This document shows, in pieces, positions 12,731 through 22,024 of a DNA stretch of 64,000 nt (position 1 is the first letter of the stretch; each line of letters begins with the position of its first letter). Both the position numbers and the translations under genes were made by a program. The notes beneath the pieces were generated by a model, which was not told the DNA's origin, did not search any database, and saw only the letters and a program-made list of their open reading frames with translations. Source of the DNA: Pseudomonas quebecensis (GTDB taxonomy: Bacteria; Pseudomonadota; Gammaproteobacteria; Pseudomonadales; Pseudomonadaceae); NCBI RefSeq assembly GCF_026410085.1, contig NZ_CP112866.1:2914001-2978000 (forward strand), read 5' to 3'.

Positions 12731-15697
12731 GTGAACGCCATTCAACCTGCCACTCTCCCTCTTTCTCAATTGGCCCTGCCCCACCCTGAGCATCGTCCAG
12801 GCCCCCGTCCGCAAGCGCTCGGGAGTGCGACGGACACGTCGCCTGCTGACGAACTGGACAATCCGGCCGCGCTGAAAAAAGCCTTTGCCGAACGCTGCAA
12901 CTGGCAGGCACTGGCGACGGTGCTGCGCGGGCTGTTGAAGGAAGCCGTCGACACCGGCCAGGGAGATCGACACCGCGATGTCGAGCAGTTGCTGAGCGGC
13001 CGTACCCTGTCGGTGTGTGAAGACTCGGATTACTACCAACAACACCCTCTGCCCCCCGCCCGCAGCGTCGTCGACCTTCGCACCTACCTCAACGGCAGCG
13101 GTTTACCCGTCCCGACCCGCATGGACGACCTGCTCGCGCTGTATCAGCTCGCGACCCGACACGCGCAGACCCATCCCCTGGGCAACTTCAGCGGCGCGCT
13201 GTCATGGCCGTTGCCCCTGAACACGCACGATCGGCAAACCATCATCGACCTGCTCGATGAACCCGGCTCAACCCTGCCCGGATTGCCATTGGCCGCGCGC
13301 AATAAAGGGGTGCTGGGTTATCTGCTGGCAGACAGCGACCTGGCGAACATTGACTTGAAGAAAACCAGCAACGCAACCGAGGCGCTGCTGGGCTCGGCGA
13401 GGGCGCAGGCGCTGGGCAAGGTCATTCAATCCAGGTTGGGTGGCATTGCGACGCCTGCCAGCGTCAACGATTACCTGCTGGCGGCCATCCAACTGAGCCT
13501 GGACCCCGAATCCCTCGGCACCCCGGCGCGCAACAGCGTCGCCGGTTTTGACCTTGGGCAACGCCAGCATTGGGGCAAACCCGCCGTCGAGGTGATCGAA
13601 CGCTTGAGCCGGCACCTGGTGGTGCACGGGCGCACGACGGCGGCAGCGGCCGACCTGGCGGCCCGCGTATTGCTGGCCCGCGTCGCCCCACAGCACCTGG
13701 TCAAGGACATCCCGCCGAGCGTGACTTACGGCAGTATCCCCTGGACCCAACTGACAATCGCGGCGGCCAGGCTGGAAGCGCAGTCGCCAGGGCGCGTGCT
13801 CACGATGAGTTACAGCGAAGTGCTGGCCGCCGCCGAGTCCGTCGATGTCGATGCGGCGCTCATCCAACGCATTCAACGCGACGCGCTGAATGATTGGGCG
13901 GCGGTCAACGGCCTGTTGAATACCGACCCGCCGCCCACGGACGCGCAAATCCGACAACGCTTTATCACCAGGCAGGAGCATCTGCAGGCCACGGCCATCG
14001 CCCTTGCAACGCCTGTTCCAGAGCGCGAAGCGATGGCGCTGGAGCTGCTCAGGGCGCAGTTTCCCGGGGTCGCCGACAGCGTTTTCAAGGCCCAAAGCCT
14101 CGTCAAGGCCAGCTTGCGCGAAGGCCGGCCAGCTCGCTTCCCCGGCGAGCACTCGATGCTGGACATCGTGATGCAGGGCGACACGGTCGTGCACGACAAG
14201 GCAGAACACTGGGTCACCAACGACCCGCGGATTCCCATCCAGGCGTTCTGCGACAAGTCCGCCAGCGGCAAGCTGACCGTAGCCGATGCGTTCACCGAGC
14301 GTTACAGGCAGGCCATCGCCACCCTGGAACAAGGCCACGCGGGCCTGACCCGATACCTGATCTCGACACTGCCGCCGCAGGATCGACAAAACCTCGAGTA
14401 CGGCGCACTCGAGTTCTTTCATACCCACGAATACAAGATAGGCCTGGACTTCTCGACCAAGACCCTGAGCAAACGAGGGCATACCCTCGATGTAAAAACC
14501 ACGCGCAATGGCCAGGTCAATGTGTATCGCATTGACACGCGCGCCGGCACGATTACCCAACATAATTACCTGGCGACAAGGTACTCGCCGCCCTACGCCG
14601 GGCTGGAAACCAGACACGCCAGCACTTTGTATAAAACCGTGGCCTTCAAGCCGTTCGAGGATGAACACACCGAACACGCCAGAGAGGCGATCGCCGCTTC
14701 GGACACGCCACAGGTATTTGACTCGGCGCGCACCGACTACATCGCCAAGGTGTTCGCACGTTCCCTGGACCTGCATAACGACGACCTGCTCCACCATGCC
14801 AGAGGCATGAACTCCTACGACCTGAGCGCCGCCGGCGATGACGCCGTCGGCGAATTCCTACTTAACCTGATCCCACTCAGGTCGGCCACGGTCAATTTCA
14901 TGCACGGCCATGTTGCCGATGGCCTGCTTGACCTTGGCCTGGATGCGATCGGCCTGGTCACCCTGGGAATCGGCAAGGCCGGCCAAGCGGGCAAGGCGTT
15001 TGCCAAAGGTGTGACAAGCGTGGCCGGCGCGACAAAAGCGGCGCGCTTCCTGGGCACGGTCGCGGCCGAGGCGCTCAACCCGTTGAGTGGCACGGGCGAC
15101 CTGCTCAGGCGTACGGGGGCGCTGGTGCGCAGCGGCGCCAGCGTCGGACGGCAGGCTATCCATGCACTCAGGGGTGCCAGCGGCAGCTACGACATGCTCA
15201 AGGCGGCCGGCACGCAGCATGGCCTGGCGGCCGTAGGCAGCTACCGGGCGGGCGATCTGCACCTGGGAGGCGCAGCGGTGTTCCGCAAGGGTCAGTGGCA
15301 TGCCTACGACGCAGTCAAGGGGTTGCCCTATGGCGCGCCGCTGGAGCGCTTTCAACCCGCTGTCGCGGCGACTGGCGCAGACGTCAGAGTCCTTCAATCG
15401 CCGTCACTGTTGGACTACGAGGTCAGGGTCGAGCCCGCGGGGCTGCGGGTCAAGGGCCTGCAGGCCAACGTCTACGCCGGCCCCGGCAATAAAGAGTACG
15501 TAAAAATCGACGGCAGGCTCTATCAATCCAGGCTCGAGGACGGCCAGCGCGTGATCCTGCATCCCACCGCAGGCAGCGCCTCGATTGCCGTCCGGGATTT
15601 GGGCGGCGCGGGCTGGGAACCCTCGGTCACCGCCCAGCGCCTACTCGGCGGGCAGCCGGACACGTTGCCCAAATGGAAGCTTGACCAGAACACCTAA
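12731..15697 (+). CDS. large toxin-like protein, N-terminal part of a split GT44 toxin
   Basis: Encodes 988 residues from a GTG start with an AGGGA site upstream. The N-terminal two thirds are helical, with no family I can name firmly; the style (DELDNPAALKKAF, LYQLATRHAQTHPLGNFSG, and a region around residues 500-690) resembles Pseudomonas and Photorhabdus dermonecrotic or Mcf-type toxins. Residues about 690-830 carry Gly/Ala-rich amphipathic and hydrophobic helices (FLLNLIPLRSATVNFMHGHV, then GLVTLGIGKAG), as expected for a membrane-insertion or translocation segment. The end reads QPDTLPKWKLDQNT before TAA at 15695-15697. The frame stays open after the stop and runs directly into a glycosyltransferase domain (next entry), so this is probably a truncated form of a 1,393-codon gene. 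No signal peptide, immunity gene or secretion gene is adjacent. Confidence 0.8.
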   Translation: MNAIQPATLPLSQLALPHPEHRPGPRPQALGSATDTSPADELDNPAALKKAFAERCNWQALATVLRGLLKEAVDTGQGDRHRDVEQLLSGRTLSVCEDSDYYQQHPLPPARSVVDLRTYLNGSGLPVPTRMDDLLALYQLATRHAQTHPLGNFSGALSWPLPLNTHDRQTIIDLLDEPGSTLPGLPLAARNKGVLGYLLADSDLANIDLKKTSNATEALLGSARAQALGKVIQSRLGGIATPASVNDYLLAAIQLSLDPESLGTPARNSVAGFDLGQRQHWGKPAVEVIERLSRHLVVHGRTTAAAADLAARVLLARVAPQHLVKDIPPSVTYGSIPWTQLTIAAARLEAQSPGRVLTMSYSEVLAAAESVDVDAALIQRIQRDALNDWAAVNGLLNTDPPPTDAQIRQRFITRQEHLQATAIALATPVPEREAMALELLRAQFPGVADSVFKAQSLVKASLREGRPARFPGEHSMLDIVMQGDTVVHDKAEHWVTNDPRIPIQAFCDKSASGKLTVADAFTERYRQAIATLEQGHAGLTRYLISTLPPQDRQNLEYGALEFFHTHEYKIGLDFSTKTLSKRGHTLDVKTTRNGQVNVYRIDTRAGTITQHNYLATRYSPPYAGLETRHASTLYKTVAFKPFEDEHTEHAREAIAASDTPQVFDSARTDYIAKVFARSLDLHNDDLLHHARGMNSYDLSAAGDDAVGEFLLNLIPLRSATVNFMHGHVADGLLDLGLDAIGLVTLGIGKAGQAGKAFAKGVTSVAGATKAARFLGTVAAEALNPLSGTGDLLRRTGALVRSGASVGRQAIHALRGASGSYDMLKAAGTQHGLAAVGSYRAGDLHLGGAAVFRKGQWHAYDAVKGLPYGAPLERFQPAVAATGADVRVLQSPSLLDYEVRVEPAGLRVKGLQANVYAGPGNKEYVKIDGRLYQSRLEDGQRVILHPTAGSASIAVRDLGGAGWEPSVTAQRLLGGQPDTLPKWKLDQNT

Positions 15698-16912
15698 ATC
15701 GTCCCGATAGACGACATAAAAATACGCACCAATTCTGCCAATCCGTACACCCTCAACTACAACGGCATCAATCATATCGTCAGCTTCGACGGCCAGGTCG
15801 GCGCCTGGCGCGGAGGCGTCGATACGGACGGCAAAACACCCTTGTATTTCTGGCGAAGCGCAAAGAACAAGTGGCAACTGGGAACGCTCGCCAAAATGAA
15901 ACAGGCCAGGCAGCTGGATGCCCATAGTTTCAGGTTTATCGACGCGCCGTCGCCGGCGGTATTGGAGGCGCCGAAAAACGTCAGAGCCATTCCCCGACAG
16001 ATCCACTATTTCTGGGCCGGTGGCGATATACCTGCGGCAATGGTGAGCAACATGGCCAAAAACGCCGAGAAGATGCCTGGCTTCAGCAGCCTTGTGCACG
16101 TCGATGCCGACACCCCGGCGCAGTTTCAGGCGATCAAGCGCCGGTTGGCTGCGGATGCGCCGGGGCTCACCGTGGTAAACCTGCAGGAAGAGGGCTTTTT
16201 TCAATCTCTGCAAAACACCGACATGTATGCGTATTTCCGTCGCGGCCAAGGCAAGAACCTCGCCGCCGCGTCCGACGTAGCGCGCTATCCGATGATGAAT
16301 ACCTACGGTGGAATCTACCTGGACACCGATGACCTGATCCAGGGTGCGGTGGGCCTACCGGGCCTGACTGCCGGAGACTCGGACGTGATGGTCAGCCGGC
16401 CGGTGACCCATAAGCTGAGCCACTACCGACCGTTCTTCAATACCAGCAACTTCGCCACCCAAGCGGACAACCCGGTCATCGCTGAAATGATCGCCGAGAT
16501 GAATCGCCGCTTTACCCTGAACAAAACCTACTTCGAGACCAGCCGCCCGACCACCACCCGGAACGCCAGCGGTACCGTCGACTACACCCCGGAGTTTCTG
16601 GCATATGAAGGCAGGATTTTTGAAACTGTCGGCCCCACGCTGTTTGACGACGTACTGAAGTCCCGACGTCCCGACATTTATGACATTGGTTTCGATGGCG
16701 TGAACAAGGAGACCCAGCAGATCAATGGCCGGCTTCAACCGGGCAAGGTGTTCGACCTGGAAAACCACATCCTTGAGTACTACGCGAGCAAAGGCATCAG
16801 CGCGCCTGAAGGGCTTCCACAGCGCATACAAGCGGCCAGGCAACACTACCTGACGTTCCGTGAGCAGCTGCAGATCAAGGTCGGTGGAGCGCATTCATGG
16901 ATCGATTCGTGA
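15698..16912 (+). CDS. TcdA/TcdB-type glycosyltransferase domain, C-terminal part split off by an in-frame stop
   Basis: This stretch continues in the same frame directly after TAA 15695-15697 and has 404 sense codons. It holds a GT-A fold sugar transferase like large clostridial toxins (GT44): IHYFWAGG corresponds to the nucleotide-binding Trp region of TcdB, and ASDVARYP followed by YLDTDD gives Asp, Arg at +3 and the DxD metal motif at +16, the spacing of TcdB D270/R273/D286/D288. These toxins glycosylate host small GTPases with a UDP-sugar; the target here is unknown. There is no ATG with a ribosome-binding site near the junction: the first possible starts are a TTG at 15842 and an ATG at 15896, both poor. 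It is therefore either a decayed gene half, a product of stop readthrough, or a weakly restarted separate protein. Confidence 0.75.
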   Translation: MVPIDDIKIRTNSANPYTLNYNGINHIVSFDGQVGAWRGGVDTDGKTPLYFWRSAKNKWQLGTLAKMKQARQLDAHSFRFIDAPSPAVLEAPKNVRAIPRQIHYFWAGGDIPAAMVSNMAKNAEKMPGFSSLVHVDADTPAQFQAIKRRLAADAPGLTVVNLQEEGFFQSLQNTDMYAYFRRGQGKNLAAASDVARYPMMNTYGGIYLDTDDLIQGAVGLPGLTAGDSDVMVSRPVTHKLSHYRPFFNTSNFATQADNPVIAEMIAEMNRRFTLNKTYFETSRPTTTRNASGTVDYTPEFLAYEGRIFETVGPTLFDDVLKSRRPDIYDIGFDGVNKETQQINGRLQPGKVFDLENHILEYYASKGISAPEGLPQRIQAARQHYLTFREQLQIKVGGAHSWIDS

Positions 16913-16942
16913 CTGCTCCGGGGCTTGAAGACGAGAGCGGGC

Positions 16943-17524
16943 TCAGCTCGCGTCCCGTTCGGTCTTGAACAACCGGTACCAGAAAATCGCCACTTCGCGG
17001 GTCTGCGGATCGATGCCGCGATAGCGCAGGTGGTCGATTCCACCCATGACATAACCGCAGCGTTCATACAGGCGGCAGGCGCCGAGGTTGTTGTTCTGGG
17101 TTTCGAGCATCATGCCTGGCAGGCTTTTCTTGCGGCTCCAGAACTGCGCGACATCCAGCAGCGCCTTGGCCACCCCGTGTCGACGCGCATGCAAGGCCAC
17201 CGCCAGCTCGTCGACATGGGCAAAGCCGTTCCAATTGGTGCTCACTACAATGTGCCCTACCGGCTCGTCGTCCAGATAGGCCATGAAAATTGCACTGTCG
17301 GGAGCATCGCGGAAACTGGCGAACTCTTCCGGGTCGATGCCGTAGCACTTGCGATACGGCAGGATGCGCTCCACCGACCATTGGTCCACGCGTTTGCCCA
17401 TCTCCGGTATGCCGTAGGCGCTGACCTCGAAACTGAAGTCATTGCCCCACACATACGCATCAAAACCTGCGTCGGCGACCCGCACACTGAGCCCTGGGTA
17501 CTTCGGGTTCATTACAGCTTGCAT
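16943..17524 (-). CDS. GNAT family N-acetyltransferase
   Basis: Encodes 193 residues. The acetyl-CoA motif A region is visible as VDELAVALHARRHGVAKALL near residue 110, followed by LETQNNNLGACRLYERCGY, the usual beta5-helix signature of the fold. The substrate is unknown. The ATG at 17524 is chosen because AAGGA lies five bases upstream; that site overlaps the stop of the lysine decarboxylase gene, so the two are almost certainly cotranscribed and coupled. This hints at a role near polyamine metabolism, for instance acylating cadaverine or a related amine, but that is inference. Confidence 0.88.
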   Translation of the reverse strand: MQAVMNPKYPGLSVRVADAGFDAYVWGNDFSFEVSAYGIPEMGKRVDQWSVERILPYRKCYGIDPEEFASFRDAPDSAIFMAYLDDEPVGHIVVSTNWNGFAHVDELAVALHARRHGVAKALLDVAQFWSRKKSLPGMMLETQNNNLGACRLYERCGYVMGGIDHLRYRGIDPQTREVAIFWYRLFKTERDAS

Positions 17525-17532
17525 AACCATCC

Positions 17533-19788
17533 TTAACCCTTGATGCAATCGACGGTGTAACAACGACCACTGCCGTCGTCTTCGTGTTGTAACCCGTGAA
17601 CATCCGCGACAAAACCTGGGAAGCTGCTATCGAATGTTCGAGCAAAAGCCAGGTAGTCGATGATAGAACGCGTCGACTCGGTGAAACGCTCGCCCGGCAT
17701 GATCAACGGAATGCCCGGCGGATAAGGCACCAGCATCACGGCTGCAACGCGCCCTGGCAAGGCATCGATGGAAACGGCCTCGACTTCGCCCCGTACCAAT
17801 TGGTCGTAGGCGTCGGCCGGTTTCATGGCGATTTCCGGCAACACCGTGTACATGCGCTTGAGGTGCCTGGCCGTGGCGTTGCTGCGGTAGCAACTGTGCA
17901 GTTGATTGCAGAGGTCGCGCAACCCCAGGCCCTGATAACGCACCGGCCCCTGGGCAAATACCGAGGGCAGGCAACTGGCCAGGCTGACATTGGCGTCGTA
18001 GTTGCGCTTGAACTCCAAAAGCTCGGTGAGCAAGGTACTCCATTTGCCTTTGGTGATGCCCATGGAAAACAGCACAAGAAAGGAATACAGCCCGGTCTTC
18101 TCCACCACCAGCCCACGCTCCCAAAGGAACTTGCTGACCACCGCGGCGGGAATCCCGCAGTCGCTCAACGCACCACCGGCCGAGAGGCCGGGCATGACCA
18201 GGGTGACTTTGATCGGGTCAAGCAGTACGTAGTCTTCGGCCACGTCGCCAAACCCATGCCAGTCATCCTGCGGGTGCAGCAGCCAATCCGCCGTGGCAAC
18301 ACGGTCGATGCCGGCCACCGACGGCGGCTGCCAGATGGAAAACCACCAGTCTTCTGCAGGCAGATGCTGGCGCAGGTTGGCCAGGGCGCGACGAAAGCTC
18401 AGGGCTTCGTCGAACATTTCCTGCAGCAGCGAGCGACCGGCAGGGCCTTCCATCATGGCCGAGGCGACGTCCAGCGAGGCGATAATGCTGTATTGCGGCG
18501 AGGTGGAGATATGCATCATGAACGCTTCATTGAAACGGTCACGGTCCAGTTGCCGGGCACCACCGTCCTGCACGTGGATCATCGATGCCTGGCTGAACGC
18601 CGCCAGCAGCTTGTGGGTTGAATGGGTACTGAACACCAGGGGGCTGTCTTTGGTGCGAGAGGTGCCCATGCCATAACGCCCGGCGAAAAACTCGTGAAAC
18701 GCCGCATAGGCGTACCAGGCTTCGTCAAAATGCAGCACCTCGACGCTGCTGCCCAGTTGTTGTTTGATCAGCTCAGCGTTGTAGCACAGGCCGTCGTAGG
18801 TGGAATTGGTGACCACCGCCAGCTTCACCTTGGCGGGTCTGCCACGGGTCAACGGGCTGGCATCGATCTTGGCGCGGATCGACTCGGGGCTGAACTCGCT
18901 GAGTGGAATCGGGCCGATGATCCCCAGCTCATTGCGTTCCGGGCACAGGTACAACGGGATGGCGCCGGTCATGATGATCGAATGCAACACTGACTTGTGG
19001 CAGTTGCGATCCACCAGGACCAGGTCATCGCGACCGACCATGGAATGCCAGACGATCTTGTTGGCGGTGGAGGTGCCGCTGATCACAAAAAAGGTATGGT
19101 CGGCGCCAAAATTGCGCGCGGCGCGGGCCTCGGCTTCGGCCAGCGGGCCGGTATGGTCGAGCAGCGAGCCCAGTTCGGGTACCGAGACCGACAGGTCCGA
19201 GCGCAGGGTGTTTTCCCCGAAAAATTGATGGAACGCTTGCCCGACCGGGCTTTTACGATAAGCCACGCCGCCGCCATGACCAGGGGTGTGCCAGGAATAG
19301 TTGGAATCGGCGGTGTGTTGTACCAGGGCCTTGAAGAACGGCGGCAACAGGCCATCCAGGTACGTGCGCGCCGCGCGGGCCACCTGGCGGGCCAGGAACG
19401 GCACGGTGTCTTCGAACAGGTAAAGAATGCCGCGCAGTTGGTTGAGTTCGCTCATGGCATCGGCCGGGGCGTTCTCCAGGGTGACCTGCTCGCCCAGGGC
19501 GAAGATCGGCAGGTTCGGCGCGCGCAGCCGTGCCAGGCGGATCAGTTCCACCATATTTTGCAGCAGGTGAGTGTTTTCTCCGGCACCCTCGGCGGCGATC
19601 AGCATGCACGCCAGGCCGTGATGGGTAGACGCCACCAGCCGGCCTTCGGCGTAGTCCACGGCGGAGAAAATACTGAAGCCCTCCTGTTCCAACTCCTGGG
19701 CGATTCCCCTGACCCGGTCACCGGCAACGGTGTCGGCCTTGATGTCGCGGTGCACGATAAGGATGGGGAACTTCAGGTCTTTGTACAT
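17533..19788 (-). CDS. ldcA: lysine decarboxylase LdcA
   Basis: A PLP enzyme of the Orn/Lys/Arg decarboxylase class I (wing-domain) group, making cadaverine from lysine. Its 751 residues match the length I recall for P. aeruginosa LdcA and agree with it along the whole chain. Features: an N-terminal receiver-like wing domain (1-130), SNYSWHTPGHGGGVAYRKSP near residue 162, HFDEAWYAYAAFHEF near 353, and the PLP lysine K393 in STHSTHKLLAAFSQ. The C-terminal domain has YPPGIPLIMPGERFT. In P. aeruginosa this enzyme serves lysine catabolism under arginine control (ArgR); no ArgR site was verified here. The gene is followed by an acetyltransferase gene starting 8 bp after its stop. Confidence 0.95.
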   Translation of the reverse strand: MYKDLKFPILIVHRDIKADTVAGDRVRGIAQELEQEGFSIFSAVDYAEGRLVASTHHGLACMLIAAEGAGENTHLLQNMVELIRLARLRAPNLPIFALGEQVTLENAPADAMSELNQLRGILYLFEDTVPFLARQVARAARTYLDGLLPPFFKALVQHTADSNYSWHTPGHGGGVAYRKSPVGQAFHQFFGENTLRSDLSVSVPELGSLLDHTGPLAEAEARAARNFGADHTFFVISGTSTANKIVWHSMVGRDDLVLVDRNCHKSVLHSIIMTGAIPLYLCPERNELGIIGPIPLSEFSPESIRAKIDASPLTRGRPAKVKLAVVTNSTYDGLCYNAELIKQQLGSSVEVLHFDEAWYAYAAFHEFFAGRYGMGTSRTKDSPLVFSTHSTHKLLAAFSQASMIHVQDGGARQLDRDRFNEAFMMHISTSPQYSIIASLDVASAMMEGPAGRSLLQEMFDEALSFRRALANLRQHLPAEDWWFSIWQPPSVAGIDRVATADWLLHPQDDWHGFGDVAEDYVLLDPIKVTLVMPGLSAGGALSDCGIPAAVVSKFLWERGLVVEKTGLYSFLVLFSMGITKGKWSTLLTELLEFKRNYDANVSLASCLPSVFAQGPVRYQGLGLRDLCNQLHSCYRSNATARHLKRMYTVLPEIAMKPADAYDQLVRGEVEAVSIDALPGRVAAVMLVPYPPGIPLIMPGERFTESTRSIIDYLAFARTFDSSFPGFVADVHGLQHEDDGSGRCYTVDCIKG

Positions 19789-19880
19789 GAGGGCTTGTAG
19801 TCCTGAGGGCTATGCACTCAAGGGTAGAAGCTGGGAGCGGATGTGGCGAATGAAGATTTTGGCGGCCAGGGCGATCAACA

Positions 19881-19906
19881 GTGGAAGGGAGCGAGCCCCT
19901 CCCGCA
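19881..19906. repeat. degenerate REP-type hairpin after dnaQ
   Basis: The segment begins GTGGAAGGGAGCGAGC and closes with GCCCCTCCCGCA directly before the dnaQ stop codon (minus strand). It is a diverged copy of the REP repeats at 10034 and 54058 and may help end the rnhA-dnaQ transcript. Confidence 0.55.
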
Positions 19907-20653
19907 TTACTGTTGGGTCAGCTGGGTCCACAACGCGGGCGCACCCGCCGACTTGGCAATCGCTTCCAGCCGTGCCGCATGCTCGGCCAGGTCCTGCTCG
20001 CTGGCGCGGATAATGGTCGTGGGTCTGCGGTCGGCCGGCAGGCGGCGGATTTCCGAAGCGCGATTGCCCGAGCCTTCGGCCGAGCCGGCGCCATCGGACG
20101 CATTACCGGCCAGGGACAGGCTGGTCTGCCCGCCGGTCATGGTCAGGTAAACGTCGGCGAGAATCTCGGAGTCAAGCAAGGCACCGTGGAGTTCACGGCC
20201 GGAGTTGTCGACGCCATAGCGTTTGCACAAGGCATCGAGGCTGTTGCGCTGGCCCGGGTGACGCTCGCGCGCCATCATCAGGGTGTCGAGGATCGAGCAG
20301 TGCCTGGAGATATCAGCGCGGTCGGTCTGCCCCATCAGGGCGAATTCGTTGTTGATGAAGCCGACGTCGAACGCCGCGTTGTGGATGATCAGTTGGGCGC
20401 CGTTGATGAACTCGAAGAACTCATCGGCCACTTCGGCGAAACGCGGCTTGCCCTTGAGAAATTCGTCGGTAATACCGTGAACGGCAATTGCGCCTTCATC
20501 GCTGTCACGGTCCGGTTGCAGGTACACGTGGAAGTGACGGCCGGTGAGGCGGCGACCCATGAGTTCGACGCAGCCGATTTCAATGATCCGGTGACCATCG
20601 GTCACCGGCATGCCGGTGGTTTCGGTATCGAGTACAACGGATCGGATGGCCAT
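19907..20653 (-). CDS. dnaQ: DNA polymerase III epsilon subunit DnaQ (3'-5' proofreading exonuclease)
   Basis: The proofreading subunit of the replicative polymerase core. The 248-residue protein has the three exonuclease motifs: ExoI VLDTETTG with D9 and E11, ExoII HNAAFDVGF with D96, and ExoIII-epsilon HGALLDSEILADV with H156 and D161. The C-terminal part (residues about 190-248) is the flexible region that binds the polymerase alpha subunit. It lies 64 bp downstream of rnhA on the same strand, the usual rnhA-dnaQ pairing, here transcribed in one direction rather than divergently as in E. coli. Confidence 0.96.
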   Translation of the reverse strand: MAIRSVVLDTETTGMPVTDGHRIIEIGCVELMGRRLTGRHFHVYLQPDRDSDEGAIAVHGITDEFLKGKPRFAEVADEFFEFINGAQLIIHNAAFDVGFINNEFALMGQTDRADISRHCSILDTLMMARERHPGQRNSLDALCKRYGVDNSGRELHGALLDSEILADVYLTMTGGQTSLSLAGNASDGAGSAEGSGNRASEIRRLPADRRPTTIIRASEQDLAEHAARLEAIAKSAGAPALWTQLTQQ

Positions 20654-20717
20654 CAGGGTTCAGCTCTCAACGGTGTGGTGTAGTTCAAAGCGCGCGATCT
20701 TAACACGTCGCCCGGCA

Positions 20718-21170
20718 TCAGCCCTGCTTGTAGCCGCGCACTTCGTCGACGCCACGGTTGGCCAATTGATCGGCGCGTTCGTTGCCAGGGTGGCCGATGT
20801 GACCGCGCACCCACTTCCAAGTGATGTCATGGCGATTGCATTGCTCATCGAGCAATTGCCACAGGTCGGCGTTTTTAACCGGTTCCTTGGCCGCCGTTTT
20901 CCAGCCGCGCTTCTTCCAGTTGACCATCCACTCGTTGATGCCCTTCATCACGTATTGCGAGTCGGTCACCAGCAGTACGTTGCAACGGCGCTTGAGCTCT
21001 TCCAGGCCGCGTATTGCGCCCATCAGCTCCATGCGATTGTTGGTGGTGTTGGCTTCGCCGCCCCACAATTCCTTCTCGACGCCCTTGCACACCAGCAAGG
21101 CGCCCCAGCCGCCAGGCCCCGGGTTGCCTTTGCAGGCGCCATCGGTGAAGAGTTCTACGCTATCGGTCAT
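20718..21170 (-). CDS. rnhA: ribonuclease HI RnhA
   Basis: Degrades the RNA strand of RNA-DNA hybrids. The 150-residue protein carries the catalytic acidic residues at canonical positions: D10 ([15 protein letters not shown]), E48 ([10 protein letters not shown]), D70 (VTDSQYV) and the last Asp in [10 protein letters not shown], with the catalytic-loop His in [11 protein letters not shown]. It sits between a methyltransferase gene and dnaQ, all on the minus strand with short gaps, which suggests one transcript. Confidence 0.97.
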   Translation of the reverse strand: MTDSVELFTDGACKGNPGPGGWGALLVCKGVEKELWGGEANTTNNRMELMGAIRGLEELKRRCNVLLVTDSQYVMKGINEWMVNWKKRGWKTAAKEPVKNADLWQLLDEQCNRHDITWKWVRGHIGHPGNERADQLANRGVDEVRGYKQG

Positions 21171-21200
21171 CGGTTGCTCGGTCTGAAATCAAAAGAAGTT

Positions 21201-21959
21201 TTACGCTTGGCTTTGCTTGCGGTTGACCTTGGCCATCGGCATCGGCACCAGCTTGCCGATGGGTTCGCGGCGCGCCTGGCGTACCGGTCGCAACCCGACG
21301 GCGATCTTGCGCGCCACCAATAGATAGAAGCCGCCGCCCGACAGTTGCCAGGCACCCGCCCTGCGCTCCCAACCCGCCAGGCGCGTCTGCCACTTGGCCG
21401 AGGCAAGCGGCGGACGATAGCACCCGAAGCGGCGTTTCTCCAGCGCAAAGCCCAGCAGGTTCAGCCAGTCCCCCACTCGCGACGGCGCGATGCAGCGCGC
21501 CTGGCGCAGGCCGTCGTGGGCGAATACATGGCGCAGGCCCCAACTGCTCCAGGGGTTGATCCCGACAATCAGCAAATGGCCACCCGGGCGCACGCTGCTG
21601 GCCGCTTCACGCAGCAGACCATGGGGCGACAGGCAGAAATCCAGGCCGTGCTGCAGCACCACCACATCGGCAGCGTGCTCGCTCAACGGCCACGCCTGCT
21701 CCTCGCACACGATCTCCACCCCGGGCAACGGTGCGCCCAGGCGCACATTGCACTGCACTTGCGGCGCGGCGGGCGGCGTCTGGGCCGACGGCCCGTAATG
21801 CACCAGGTAACCACCGAAGAACCGGCCCAGCTCGTCTTCGAGCATGCGCCGCTCTTCGTCCAGCAGAAATTGCCCGATCGGCCCGGACAACCATTCGCGG
21901 GCCGCACCGATCAAGGCCAGCCACTCGGGATCGGCCTGGGCGAACGCTTTATCAGTCAT
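21201..21959 (-). CDS. SAM-dependent methyltransferase domain protein (rnhA-linked)
   Basis: Encodes 252 residues with a methyltransferase-11 type fold. The AdoMet motif I glycine loop is poorly conserved, but the middle motif ([41 protein letters not shown]) is typical. A basic tail ends the protein ([17 protein letters not shown]). The substrate is unknown. The ATG at 21959 has GGAGA five bases upstream. It is found at this place (gloB / methyltransferase / rnhA / dnaQ) in pseudomonads generally, as I recall. Divergent from gloB with a 65-bp shared control region. Confidence 0.85.
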   Translation of the reverse strand: MTDKAFAQADPEWLALIGAAREWLSGPIGQFLLDEERRMLEDELGRFFGGYLVHYGPSAQTPPAAPQVQCNVRLGAPLPGVEIVCEEQAWPLSEHAADVVVLQHGLDFCLSPHGLLREAASSVRPGGHLLIVGINPWSSWGLRHVFAHDGLRQARCIAPSRVGDWLNLLGFALEKRRFGCYRPPLASAKWQTRLAGWERRAGAWQLSGGGFYLLVARKIAVGLRPVRQARREPIGKLVPMPMAKVNRKQSQA

Positions 21960-22024
21960 TGCATTCTCCAACTCGCCTGGACGTTCTAAGATGCACCAAT
22001 GTGTTCAGCTTGGCGAATCGAAGA

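Noticed and set aside
13268..14797. 509-codon minus-strand frame inside the toxin gene
   Set aside because: Arg/Gly/Gln-rich shadow translation without motifs; the plus-strand frame has protein-like composition.
15600..15850. a frameshift as the cause of the split toxin
   Set aside because: The codons before and after the TAA are in the same frame, so only a stop codon separates the halves.
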